From Methylocystis sp. (lineage in GTDB: Bacteria > Pseudomonadota > Alphaproteobacteria > Rhizobiales > Beijerinckiaceae): a DNA stretch of 64,000 nucleotides. The stretch covers positions 1-64,000 of the forward strand of contig PERY01000015.1 in the NCBI GenBank assembly GCA_002929055.1, given 5' to 3'. Shown here one piece after another: positions 15,759-23,649 of the stretch. Every line of letters begins with the position of its first letter. The first letter of the stretch is position 1. Both the position numbers and the translations under genes were made by a program. The notes beneath the pieces are model-generated. The model searched no databases. It had not been told where the DNA came from and saw only the letters and a program-made list of their open reading frames with translations.

Positions 15759-16373
15759 TCACAGTCGCGTGGACTCGTCGATGTCGCCGGGGCTGAAGGG
15801 CTTTTCGAACTCCGCGCCGATGCCGCCTTCGAAATGGCGCACGATGACGGCAGGCGTCGTTCCGATGATGACCTTCGCGCCGAGATAGGGGCGCGCCTCG
15901 GTCTCGATGCCGACGCCGGAGAGCGAGATGTCCTTGATCTTGGCGATGATCTCCTGCCCGTCGGGCAGACGCACCAACGTGCGCTGCATCAGAGGGACGA
16001 TACGCTCGTGGCGCCGGTCTTCCGGCAGATTGAAAGCATGGCGATTTGCAAACCAGGTAAGCTGATCGGCGAGCTTGTCGCGCTTCATCGGCGGCAAGTT
16101 CATCGACAGAGCGAAGCCGACGTCGGTCTGGCGCATCGCCACCCCTGCGAAGCGGCCGATGTCGTCGAGATAGACGACCACCTTTTCGCCGATCTGCGCC
16201 TTTACCGGAGCGAACAGAGTCATGTCGCCCGGCGACATCACCATCGTCTGGCAAGGATATTCGCGTCGGGACTCGAGCATATAGCGCCCGAACAAGGTGA
16301 CGGGAACGCGCTGGAACCTGCGGTTCTCTCGCGAGTCGTAAAGATAATTCAGTTGGGGTTGGATCGCGGCCAT
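15759..16373 (-). CDS. Tandem PilZ-domain protein (c-di-GMP binding)
   Basis: Starting at ATG 16373 (MAAIQPQLNYLYDSRENRR), the 204-residue protein shows two PilZ-like units. The first has RRFQRVPVTLFGRYML. The second has RRHERIVPLMQR and KIKDISLSGVGIETEA, which supply the RxxxR and D/NxSxxG c-di-GMP motifs. The track start is TTG 16409, with no clear ribosome-binding site. It is a likely c-di-GMP effector for motility, surface or polysaccharide control. No cyclase or phosphodiesterase gene is adjacent. Confidence 0.85.
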   Translation of the reverse strand: MAAIQPQLNYLYDSRENRRFQRVPVTLFGRYMLESRREYPCQTMVMSPGDMTLFAPVKAQIGEKVVVYLDDIGRFAGVAMRQTDVGFALSMNLPPMKRDKLADQLTWFANRHAFNLPEDRRHERIVPLMQRTLVRLPDGQEIIAKIKDISLSGVGIETEARPYLGAKVIIGTTPAVIVRHFEGGIGAEFEKPFSPGDIDESTRL

Positions 16374-16463
16374 GTCTGGGAGTGCTTCCCCATTCGAGTT
16401 TCCCGACAATACCAGCCACCCAATTAATTATTGCTTACGGCTTCAAGAAAACGGCCGTGTTCT

Positions 16464-17054
16464 TCATTGTTTATCGCCGTGATAAACGACGAGTCTGGGC
16501 CTTGGGCGCGTCATTCCGCCGGCCTGAAAAGGCTGAGGTCTATAAGTAGTTGGCTCCACTGAGCGAGCCGAAATCACGCGCAGCGAAATCAATTCCAGCG
16601 GCCCGGCGCCGACGCGGCCAAGCCAGTCGGGTTGGTAAACGGGCGACAAAGCCCCGAGCACGCGCGAATGCGTTTTGCCGAAATGGCGCAGAGGTAAAAG
16701 CAGAAGCTCCAGCTCGAGCGCATCCTCTCCTGGCGGGACGGCCTTCGCGCCAGCCACCACCGGCGTCACCCCTTCGATCACCGTCAGCAAGGCCGAGGCG
16801 ATGCTGGGCTGGTCGAACTCCCTCCAAAGGTCGACGAAGGAATCCCCCTTGCGCTCGCGGCGCCAGAGCGCATCCAGCCGCGTTCCGGAAAGGCGCAGGG
16901 GAAAGGCGCAATCGGAGTCGACCTCGATGATGAAGGTGTCCGCCAGAATATGTCTGATTGCGCGCGGATCTATATCGGCGCGATCCGGGGCGGCGCGCGC
17001 GCCCTTCAAATCGCTCCAATAGGCATAAAGATCCTTGCTGATTTGTTGCCTCAT
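16464..17054 (-). CDS. PAS-domain protein (PAS_5/DUF1457 type)
   Basis: The product of 196 residues begins MRQQISKDLYAYWSDLKGARAAPDRADIDPRAIRHILADTFIIE, the typical start of alphaproteobacterial PAS_5 regulators. Family alignment favours ATG 17054 over upstream 17141. A single PAS fold spans about residues 30-140. The C-terminal tail is basic and Pro-rich (TRPRPRLVVYHGDKQ). No output domain is present. It is probably a single-domain sensor or adaptor in stress or cell-cycle signalling; the partner is unknown. Confidence 0.8.
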   Translation of the reverse strand: MRQQISKDLYAYWSDLKGARAAPDRADIDPRAIRHILADTFIIEVDSDCAFPLRLSGTRLDALWRRERKGDSFVDLWREFDQPSIASALLTVIEGVTPVVAGAKAVPPGEDALELELLLLPLRHFGKTHSRVLGALSPVYQPDWLGRVGAGPLELISLRVISARSVEPTTYRPQPFQAGGMTRPRPRLVVYHGDKQ

Positions 17055-17498
17055 TGCACCGCCCGCGCCTGTCGTGCCCCTCATTGAAACAAGCGCGTCT
17101 GGCGAGCCCGTCCCCGGTGTTAACAGCAGAGCGCGTGCCACTGCGCGCGAGAATTAACCCTTTCTCAATGCTTGCCTTGCCGCAAAGCCTCGCCTGTGGC
17201 ACTTTTTCACTCGCTGACAGACCTGTGGGGGAGACGCTCCGCTCCTTCTACACGGCCACTGCAAGCATATGTTTTAGAAAAGCAATCCTAGAGCCGAGCC
17301 CGTTGACAAAACGGGAAATGGATATGAGCGGGAACGTTTGCTCCGGCGTTCCCGTTCGCTCCTTTCCGGCCCCGCCTCTTCGGCATTCCCCTCTTTGAAG
17401 CGTTCGAGACGCTGCCGCCGCCCGCCCGGCGCTTGCGCCATTTCGGGACGATGAGCCCATATGCGTTAGATTAAGGGTCAGGTAGCGAAGGGGACCAC
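17055..17498. other. 444-bp intergenic region with one hairpin
   Basis: This region lies between the divergent PAS and rhomboid genes and must hold both promoters. I see no convincing ORF. A perfect 8-bp inverted repeat CGGGAACG/CGTTCCCG (17329-17336 and 17347-17354) sits within an extended imperfect stem (17326-17361). It has no T-tract, so it is not a standard terminator. A TTGACA at 17303-17308 lacks a properly spaced -10 element. Nothing else stands out. Confidence 0.5.
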
Positions 17499-18266
17499 TT
17501 GGACAGGGATCATCAACCGATCGTCAATCTGCCCGGCGTGATCACGGCGCTTCTGGCGCTCATGGCCGCGATCCAGTTCGTTTCGTCCTATGGACCGCAG
17601 GATTTGAACGTGGCGCTCGTCGACGCTTTCGCCTTCATCCCGGTTCGCTTGAGCTTCCTCCTGGCGCCCCAGACGGTAGTCGACGCTCTTTCGGCTCACG
17701 ACGGCGACGACCAGCAAAGCCTCGCCATCGCGCTGAGCGCCGGACAGTGGGTCTATTTCACGCCCCTCACCTACGCATTCCTTCACGGCGGCTGGACGCA
17801 TCTGGCCATCAACGGCCTGACCCTCGCGGCTTTCGGTGCGCCTGTCGCGCGGCGGCTCCGGAACGGATGGTTCCTCCTGTTTCTTGCAGGCTGCGCCGTG
17901 GCCGGCGCCGCGCTGCATTTCATTATTCATCCGCTGGACGCGACGCCCGTTGTCGGCGCATCCGCAGCAATTGCTGGAACCATGGCCGCGATCGTGCGTT
18001 TCGCCTTTACCCCCGGCTCGCGGCTGGGAGGCGTCGACGCAACTGACGAGGGTGAGGCGCGGGCGACTTCCCTCTCGCATTTGAAAGAGAACAGACAGGC
18101 GATGTTCTTTCTCATCGTCTGGTTCGCCGCAAACTTTCTATTCGGCGCCTTTCCACAGGCGGCGGGCTCATCGGAGGCCATCGCCTGGGAGGCGCATATG
18201 GGAGGCTTTCTGTTCGGTCTTCTGAGCTACGGCGCCTTCGAACATTGGGCGCGGCGCACCGCCTAG
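17499..18266 (+). CDS. Rhomboid family intramembrane serine protease
   Basis: This 255-residue polytopic protein starts at TTG 17499 (GAAGGGGACC upstream). Catalytic features are seen. YAFLHGGWTHLAINGLTLAAFGAPVA contains the HxxxHxxxN-like helix. The nucleophile serine is in VVGASAAIAGTMAA (GxSxAxxG), and the catalytic His is in WEAHMGGFLFGLL. It carries extra loops before helix 2. The substrate is unknown. It is followed 74 nt later by the CBS protein gene, probably in the same transcript. Confidence 0.88.
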   Translation: MDRDHQPIVNLPGVITALLALMAAIQFVSSYGPQDLNVALVDAFAFIPVRLSFLLAPQTVVDALSAHDGDDQQSLAIALSAGQWVYFTPLTYAFLHGGWTHLAINGLTLAAFGAPVARRLRNGWFLLFLAGCAVAGAALHFIIHPLDATPVVGASAAIAGTMAAIVRFAFTPGSRLGGVDATDEGEARATSLSHLKENRQAMFFLIVWFAANFLFGAFPQAAGSSEAIAWEAHMGGFLFGLLSYGAFEHWARRTA

Positions 18267-18340
18267 GGGCGCCTCACTCGTCCAGCCGCAAGCAGAGCCG
18301 CGCGACAAGCGCGCAGCGGGGCGTGAGCGAGGAGGAAGCT

Positions 18341-18772
18341 ATGACCGTCGCAATGATCCTCACTGAAAAAGGCCGCCATGTCGTGACCTCTCCCCCGGAG
18401 ACGACGATGAGAAATGTGGCGGCGGAGCTGATCCGTCACGGGATCGGCGCGCTCGTCGTCGTAGACGACAGGGGAGAAGTTCTCGGGGTCATCTCCGAGC
18501 GCGACGTTGTGTCGGCGATCGCCACAGGCGGCGCGGACGCGCTCGACCAGCCGGTGAGCGATCATATGCAGACCAATCCGGCGACAGCGTATGAGAACGA
18601 CACCGTCGACTCCACGATGCAGACCATGACGATCGAGCGTCGCCGCCATCTGCCCGTGCTGCGCGAGGGACGGCTCTGCGGCCTCGTCTCGATCGGAGAC
18701 GTGGTGAAGCACCGCATCCGAGTCATCGAGGAGGAACACCGATCCATGCGCGAATATATCGCGCAGGCATGA
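18341..18772 (+). CDS. Tandem CBS-domain protein
   Basis: This 143-residue protein consists of two CBS motifs. The first is GIGALVVVDDRGEVLGVISERDVV; the second is RRRHLPVLREGRLCGLVSIGDVVK. It ends in IEEEHRSMREYI, as is usual for stand-alone alphaproteobacterial CBS proteins. ATG 18341 has GGAGGAAG 5 nt upstream. It probably senses adenine nucleotides; the regulated partner is unknown. Its stop lies 4 nt from the convergent patatin gene. Confidence 0.88.
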   Translation: MTVAMILTEKGRHVVTSPPETTMRNVAAELIRHGIGALVVVDDRGEVLGVISERDVVSAIATGGADALDQPVSDHMQTNPATAYENDTVDSTMQTMTIERRRHLPVLREGRLCGLVSIGDVVKHRIRVIEEEHRSMREYIAQA

Positions 18773-18776
18773 GCCT

Positions 18777-19838
18777 TCAGGCGTTCGCGCCGGGGATCGG
18801 GATGTGCGCGAAGATGTTGGGCAGCGCCCGCTTCGCTGCGGCCCGCCCGACGTTGATGAGTTGATCCGCCTTGTGGAAGTCGAACATGCCGATGTCTTCC
18901 ATCCGCGCCGTGATGGTGGCGTCCGGCGGGTCGCCGGCGAGGCGCGAGCGCAGGATGCGGTCTTGGATGATGTTGAACGCGTCGATCATCGCGGTTGCGA
19001 CATTCGGCGCGTCACTCGCCTGACGGTCGAAATAGCGCGGCAGGATACGGTCGACGAAGGAGATGTCCGGCTTCTCGCCGAAGGGGCCGGCCTCCGCGGC
19101 CTTTTTCGCTGCGGCGGGATCGTCCCGAATGACGCGCGCGCGATACATCGTGTCGGCGGTGACGTTCACGGCAATGACAAACTCGGCGCCCAGCGCACGG
19201 CAGACCGTCACTGGCACCGGATTGACGAGCGCGCCGTCGAAGAGCCAGCGGTCGCCGATTCTCACGGGTTCAAAAATGCCCGGCAGAGCGTATGACGCGC
19301 GTATGCCCTGCGCGAGGTCGCCGCGTTGCAGCCAGACTTCGTGGCCGGTGCCGACTTCCGTCGCAACCGCTGCAAAGGGGATCGGCAAATCCTCGATCTT
19401 GAACCCCTCCAGCTCCTTCTCTAGCGACGCCTTGAGCCGCTCGCCGGTGATGAGGCTGGCACCGGAAAAGGAGAGATCCATGAGCGTGAAAACGCGGCGG
19501 CGCGTCAGCGACCGCGCGAAGGCCTCGATCTGGTCGAGCCGCCCTGCCGCGTAACAGCCGCCGACGACGGCGCCGATCGAGGTGCCGGCGATAATGTCGG
19601 GATAAATGCCCTGCTCCGCCAGCTCCCGCAGCACGCCGATATGCGACCAGCCGCGCGCCGCGCCAGCGCCGAGCGCCAGACCAATGAGCGGCTGCCCGCG
19701 CGATCGGCGCGGCGCATCCCCGCCGTCGTTGCGCACCGCCGGCGGCGGCGCTGCGGGCGTATTCGTTTCATTAGCGCTCATCTGTTCTCGCGACTCGCTG
19801 GTCACAGAAGAGTCATAACGTCGTAGTAGCGATAACAT
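18777..19838 (-). CDS. Patatin-like phospholipase (RssA-like)
   Basis: The product is 353 residues with a hydrophilic, Pro-rich N-terminal extension. The patatin core shows the oxyanion loop LALGAGAARGWSHIG, the nucleophile elbow IIAGTSIGAVVGG (GxSxG) and the catalytic Asp in WLFDGALVNPVPV (DGA/G). It is close to the E. coli RssA/YchK type of cytoplasmic patatin. ATG 19838 has AGGA 9 nt upstream; ATG 19781 (MSANETN) is an alternative. The physiological lipid substrate is unknown. Confidence 0.9.
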   Translation of the reverse strand: MLSLLRRYDSSVTSESREQMSANETNTPAAPPPAVRNDGGDAPRRSRGQPLIGLALGAGAARGWSHIGVLRELAEQGIYPDIIAGTSIGAVVGGCYAAGRLDQIEAFARSLTRRRVFTLMDLSFSGASLITGERLKASLEKELEGFKIEDLPIPFAAVATEVGTGHEVWLQRGDLAQGIRASYALPGIFEPVRIGDRWLFDGALVNPVPVTVCRALGAEFVIAVNVTADTMYRARVIRDDPAAAKKAAEAGPFGEKPDISFVDRILPRYFDRQASDAPNVATAMIDAFNIIQDRILRSRLAGDPPDATITARMEDIGMFDFHKADQLINVGRAAAKRALPNIFAHIPIPGANA

Positions 19839-19985
19839 CGCATTATTTCCTGCTCAGTCGTCTCACTACCCATAGTTTTGCTTTTTATATGGGAGCGAGG
19901 CTGCGCTCGGAAAATGTCCAGAAGGTTAACCTTCGGACATACTGCGACGCTTGCCTGCCATTCAGTTTGCTTGGTGAGAGCGGGG

Positions 19986-20372
19986 CTAGCCCTCGAACAC
20001 CAGCCGCCGCGCGCCGCCCTCGGTCACGAGCTTGCGGTAGAAGCAGGATTTTCGGCCCGTGTGGCAGGCCTTGCCGTCGCCGCCGGGCTCGACCGTCAGC
20101 ATCAGCGCGTCCTGGTCGCAATCGACGGAGAGCGCCAGCACCTTCTGCACCTGGCCCGAGGTGTCGCCCTTGCGCCAGAGCTCGCCCCGCGAGCGCGACC
20201 AGTAATGCGCGACTCCCGTCTCGATCGTCTTGTCCAGCGCAAGCTGGTTCATATAGGCGACCATGAGGATTTCGCGCGTTCCGGCCTCCACCGTGATGCA
20301 CACGATGAGGCCGTTCGCGTCGAAGCGGGGGGTGAAGTCCGCCCCCTCCTCCAGCTCTTTCGCGCCCGCCAT
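19986..20372 (-). CDS. hisI: Phosphoribosyl-AMP cyclohydrolase HisI
   Basis: This 128-residue enzyme hydrolyses phosphoribosyl-AMP in histidine synthesis. The Mg/Zn-site motifs are visible: [14 protein letters not shown], with its aspartates and Cys, and [27 protein letters not shown] matches the substrate-binding region. The start ATG 20372 shares a base with the folE stop (TGATG). The long track ORF to 20711 is antiparallel-frame noise through folE. The folE-hisI pairing is common in Rhizobiales. Confidence 0.95.
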   Translation of the reverse strand: MAGAKELEEGADFTPRFDANGLIVCITVEAGTREILMVAYMNQLALDKTIETGVAHYWSRSRGELWRKGDTSGQVQKVLALSVDCDQDALMLTVEPGGDGKACHTGRKSCFYRKLVTEGGARRLVFEG

Positions 20373-21070
20373 CAGCGGGCGCCGCGCAGCAGCGTGTAGA
20401 AATGCGCCTGCTGCGCCGGATCGTCCCGGAAGACGCCGGAGAACTGCACGGTGACGGTGGACGAGCCCTGCTTGAGCACGCCGCGCATCGACATGCACAT
20501 ATGCTCGGCCTCGATCAGCACGGCGACGCCGCGCGGCTTGAGGTGCTTCTCGATCTCGCCGGCGATCTGCGCCGTCATCGCCTCCTGCGTCTGCAGGCGC
20601 TTGGCGAAGACGTCGACGAGCCGCGCAAGCTTGGAGAGGCCGACCACGCCGCCGGTCGGATAATAGGCGATGTGGGCCTTGCCGACGAAGGGCACGACAT
20701 GGTGCTCGCAATGCGAGGTGAAGGGGATGTCGCGCACCAGCACGAGATCGTCATAGCCCTCGACCTCCTCGAAGACGCGGGCGAGAACCTCGTCCGGGCT
20801 CTCGGTATAGCCCTTGAAGAATTCCTCATAGGCCTTCACGACGCGGCGGGGCGTCTCGAGCAGCCCCTCGCGGGTCGGATCGTCGCCGGCCCAGCGCAGC
20901 AGGGTGCGGACAGCCGCCTCTGCCTCCTCGCGGGAGGGGCGCTCGGGCGGCGTTCTGGCCGGCTCGGGAACGGCGGGGCGAGGAGTGGCGGTTGTGGAAT
21001 CCAGCACGGCGTCGCTGGCGTCTTCTTCGAAACCGGGGCGAGCAGGAAAGGTCTTAACCACGTCGTCCAA
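20372..21070 (-). CDS. folE: GTP cyclohydrolase I FolE
   Basis: This homodecameric enzyme makes dihydroneopterin triphosphate for folate. Hallmarks are [25 protein letters not shown], with the zinc-binding Cys and His, then [15 protein letters not shown] and [12 protein letters not shown], with the second zinc Cys. I chose the TTG start at 21070 (232 residues), which is preceded by GAGGAGG at 6 nt. The track ATG 21109 adds only a basic, non-conserved leader. The first 45 residues are a Pro-rich extension typical of alphaproteobacteria. It is translationally coupled to hisI. Confidence 0.96.
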   Translation of the reverse strand: MDDVVKTFPARPGFEEDASDAVLDSTTATPRPAVPEPARTPPERPSREEAEAAVRTLLRWAGDDPTREGLLETPRRVVKAYEEFFKGYTESPDEVLARVFEEVEGYDDLVLVRDIPFTSHCEHHVVPFVGKAHIAYYPTGGVVGLSKLARLVDVFAKRLQTQEAMTAQIAGEIEKHLKPRGVAVLIEAEHMCMSMRGVLKQGSSTVTVQFSGVFRDDPAQQAHFYTLLRGAR

Positions 21071-21390
21071 GTGGCGCCTCCTCAAACAAACGCGTCGCAA
21101 AAGCCGCAACGCTGAACCCCCATACGCTCAAGACGCATGGGCCATAACCTCAAATTTCGCCCATCTGCCGACGGAAACCGCGAGAATTCGAGACGTCGCG
21201 CGAGCCATGCAAGAAATGCGGCGCCTCGGCGTTGCGCCAAGGACTTACGCTTTCGCGGGAGCCCTCGGGGTTCTATATAGAGGCGAGCGGGAGCGAAGGT
21301 AAGCCCCGCGCAAAGATCACGTTGTTGGAGTGCGCCTCATGCTAAAAACCGGTTCCCACTTTTTCGCGGCGCACTCTTGCCTGCGCTGAC
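21071..21390. other. 320-bp intergenic region between folE and the scaffold gene
   Basis: This is the divergent promoter space of folE and the IscU-like gene. The track ORF 20904-21302 is mostly antisense to folE and is not credible. The notable content is the palindromic element at 21329-21376 listed separately. Otherwise I see no gene or clear regulatory motif. Confidence 0.5.
21329..21376. repeat. Palindromic intergenic element (REP-like)
   Basis: A perfect 9-bp inverted repeat GAGTGCGCC/GGCGCACTC encloses AAAACCGGTTCCCACTTTTT. The core CGGTTCCCACTTTTTCG resembles dispersed palindromic elements that I recall from Rhizobiales intergenic regions. Only one copy is visible in this window, so its repeat status is inferred from resemblance. 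Confidence 0.5.
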
Positions 21391-21816
21391 ATGCTCGACA
21401 AGGTCTATAACGCCCGCATCCTGGAGCTTGCCGGAAACATCCCCCGCCTCGGCCGGCTGGAAACGCCGGACGCCAGCGCCAAGGGCTATTCCAAGCTCTG
21501 CGGCTCGACGATCACCGTCGATCTCAACCTGCGGGACGGGAAGGTCGCGGATTACGCGCATGAGCTGAAAGCCTGCGCGCTGGGCCAGGCCTCCGCCTCC
21601 ATCATGGCCCGCAATGTAGTGGGCTCCACCCCGGAAGAGCTGCGCGCGGCCCGCGAGGCGCTGCGCAAGATGCTGAAGGAAAACGCCCCGCCCCCGGACG
21701 GCAAATGGGCCGACCTCGCCGTGCTGGAGCCGGTGCGGGATTACAAGGCCCGGCATGGCTCGACCATGCTGGCGTTCGATGCGGTGGTGGAGGCGCTGGA
21801 GAAAGCGGAGGGGTAA
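21391..21816 (+). CDS. IscU/NifU-like iron-sulfur cluster scaffold protein
   Basis: This 141-residue protein begins MLDKVYNARILELAGNIPR. The scaffold cysteines are in YSKLCGSTITVDL and HELKACALGQASASIM; the usual third cysteine region is represented by DYKARHGSTMLAF. It belongs to the alphaproteobacterial stand-alone iron-sulfur scaffold (IscU/SufU-like) group with a divergent third ligand site. It would accept or transfer Fe-S clusters. The partner sulfurtransferase is not in the window. Confidence 0.82.
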   Translation: MLDKVYNARILELAGNIPRLGRLETPDASAKGYSKLCGSTITVDLNLRDGKVADYAHELKACALGQASASIMARNVVGSTPEELRAAREALRKMLKENAPPPDGKWADLAVLEPVRDYKARHGSTMLAFDAVVEALEKAEG

Positions 21817-21854
21817 CGAAACCTCTTCCCACTTCCCGCGTCCTTCAAAGCGCC

Positions 21855-22091
21855 TTATGCCAGGGGTGCGCCCGAGCAGCATCCGGCTGCGCTGCCTTGC
21901 TCTTTCACCTCCTGAATTGGCGGGCATGGCACGTCGCCGTAAGAGCAGAAGACGCAACAGTCCCCAGCCTTGGGCTTGAGTAACGCGCCGCAGCTCCTGC
22001 ACTCGTAGAAGAACTGGCAGGCGTCCGTTGGCATGGTTTCAGCGGTTTGATGGCCGCAGGATGGGCAGGTTATCGTCGAGACGAGCTGCAC
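21855..22091 (-). CDS. GDCCVxC-type small cysteine protein of the mercury cluster
   Basis: This 78-residue protein has cysteine pairs throughout. It carries TCPSCGHQT, YECRSCGALLKP, the hallmark GDCCVFCSYGDVPCPPIQ, and C-terminal GCCSG. Proteins with the GDCC(V)xC motif commonly accompany mer genes and are thought to bind mercury or other soft metals. It starts immediately after the merT stop with no gap, so the two are co-translated. Confidence 0.85.
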   Translation of the reverse strand: MQLVSTITCPSCGHQTAETMPTDACQFFYECRSCGALLKPKAGDCCVFCSYGDVPCPPIQEVKEQGSAAGCCSGAPLA

Positions 22092-22511
22092 TCAGCGCCC
22101 CTTGAAAAATTTGATGAGCATGGGGTCGATGTAGCTCCAGCTCGCCGCCAGAACCACGATGAGCGAGACGCACAGGAGCAGCCCGAGCGTTGCGCGTGAT
22201 CGCTGCGGCGTCGCACACGCGGTACCTGAAGCGCATGGAGTCGGACGTTTCCACCACCATGCACCCCATCCTCCGACAATGGCCGACGCGCTGACCGCCA
22301 GAAGCGGCACGCGCCATTCGGCGACTATCTCGAGGCCACCGAGAACGCCCGCGCCCGCACCGAGCGCCGCGAGGCCGAGCGGAATGATGCAGCACGATGA
22401 CGCGACGACCGCGCCGAGACCAGCGACGAGCCCCAGCGCTGCGAACCATGTCGGCGCGGCAGGAGAAATAACAGGTGTCGTAGACTGTCGAGCGAAGTCA
22501 TTGGCAGCCAT
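22092..22511 (-). CDS. merT: Mercuric transport protein MerT
   Basis: This 139-residue membrane protein has three hydrophobic helices. The vicinal cysteine pair that accepts Hg(II) lies in helix 1 (VVASSCCIIPLGLAALG). ATG 22511 is preceded by GGAAGGA; the track start at 22625 would read through the merR promoter. It is divergent from merR across a 70-bp promoter. MerP and mercuric reductase MerA are not nearby, so this is a minimal or partial mercury module. Confidence 0.88.
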   Translation of the reverse strand: MAANDFARQSTTPVISPAAPTWFAALGLVAGLGAVVASSCCIIPLGLAALGAGAGVLGGLEIVAEWRVPLLAVSASAIVGGWGAWWWKRPTPCASGTACATPQRSRATLGLLLCVSLIVVLAASWSYIDPMLIKFFKGR

Positions 22512-22538
22512 GGCTCGTCCTTCCTTGATGGTTGGGCT

Positions 22539-22569
22539 ATCCTGCGCCCTGTAGTGCCTACGGGTGCAA
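22539..22569 (-). promoter_or_regulatory. MerR-type promoter and operator of merT
   Basis: On the minus strand a -35 TTGCAC and a -10 CAGGAT are separated by a 19-bp spacer. This abnormal length is the hallmark of MerR-activated promoters. The spacer holds the dyad CCCGTAGgcaCTACaGGG (22547-22564). It lies between divergent merT and merR. The GTG at 22564 falls in the -35 element, which argues for merR starting at ATG 22582. Confidence 0.75.
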
Positions 22570-22581
22570 GAGAAAAAATCC

Positions 22582-22986
22582 ATGCAACTGACGATTGGCA
22601 GGCTCGCGGCGGCGGCGGGCGTCAACCTTGAAACCGTGCGCTACTACGAGCGCATCGGCCTCATGCCGCCGCCTGCTCGAACCGCAAGCGGACATCGAGC
22701 CTACGAAGCCGTGCACATTCGACGACTCGCCTTTATCCGCCGCGCACGCGAACTTGGATTCAGCATCGAGCAAATCCGCACACTGTTGGCGCTCGCCGAC
22801 CCAACTCGCGCGACCTGCGCCGAGGTGCGAGAGATTGCGCAAGCGCATCTCGATGAAGTTCGGGCGAAGCTCGCCGACCTCACCAGGCTTGAGCGCATTC
22901 TTGGCGCGACCGTCGCCCGTTGCTCTGGAGATCTTGCCCCGTCTTGTCCCGTACTCGACATGTTGGGGACGACAGAACGTAAATGA
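22582..22986 (+). CDS. merR: Mercuric-resistance regulator MerR
   Basis: This 134-residue MerR protein begins with [28 protein letters not shown], the winged helix. The dimerisation helix follows. The three Hg-binding cysteines are placed as in MerR: one in [15 protein letters not shown], and two in [18 protein letters not shown]. It would repress and then activate the divergent merT promoter when mercury binds. ATG 22582 was preferred over GTG 22564. Confidence 0.9.
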   Translation: MQLTIGRLAAAAGVNLETVRYYERIGLMPPPARTASGHRAYEAVHIRRLAFIRRARELGFSIEQIRTLLALADPTRATCAEVREIAQAHLDEVRAKLADLTRLERILGATVARCSGDLAPSCPVLDMLGTTERK

Positions 22987-23138
22987 TTGGGCGAAGACTT
23001 CTAACGCGCTGCGGTCCTCGAACCCCCTGGCGCCTCGCGCCGGACGGCCGGGGCTGCGGCGTTGGCCCCACCCACCCCTCGAGGGGGCGGGTGAAGCTCG
23101 CCCCTCCCGCCCCGGCGCCCTTCCGCCTATGCTGCGGC

Positions 23139-23648
23139 ATGTCCTCCCCTCCGATTCGCATCCTCGGCGTCGACCCCGGCCTCCGGAACACCGGCTGGGG
23201 CGTGATCGACACGCAGGGCTCGCGGCTGTCCTTCGTCGCCTGCGGGCGGGTGCAGTCGGACAGCGCGCTCGACATGGGCAACCGGCTGCGCCAGCTTCAC
23301 GAGGGGCTGATGCAGGTCATCGCCGATTACGCGCCCCATGAGGCGGCAGTGGAGGAGACCTTCGTCAACCGCGACCCGCAATCGACGCTCAAGCTCGGAC
23401 AGGCGCGCGGCGTGGCGCTGATGGCGCCGGCGCTGGCCGGGCTGGAGATCGCCGAATACGCCGCCAATCTCGTGAAGAAGACCGTGGTTGGCGCCGGCCA
23501 CGCCGAGAAGACGCAGATCCAGATGATGGTGCGCGTGCTGCTGCCTGCGAGCGCCGCGACGAGCGCCGACGCCGCCGACGCGCTGGCCGTCGCCATCTGC
23601 CACGCGCAGCATCGCGGCGCGCGGGCGCTGAAGGCCAGCGTAGGTTGA
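23139..23648 (+). CDS. ruvC: Holliday junction resolvase RuvC
   Basis: This 169-residue endonuclease cuts Holliday junctions with RuvAB. Catalytic acidic residues are visible: Asp in [14 protein letters not shown], Glu in AAVEETFVN, and the Asp pair in [19 protein letters not shown] 23139 was chosen; the longer track start (22983) has no family support. The next gene begins 1 nt after its stop, and ruvA follows that gene. Confidence 0.96.
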   Translation: MSSPPIRILGVDPGLRNTGWGVIDTQGSRLSFVACGRVQSDSALDMGNRLRQLHEGLMQVIADYAPHEAAVEETFVNRDPQSTLKLGQARGVALMAPALAGLEIAEYAANLVKKTVVGAGHAEKTQIQMMVRVLLPASAATSADAADALAVAICHAQHRGARALKASVG

Positions 23649-23649
23649 G

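Noticed and set aside
17303-17308. TTGACA as a sigma70 promoter
   Set aside because: No -10 element lies 16-18 bp downstream.
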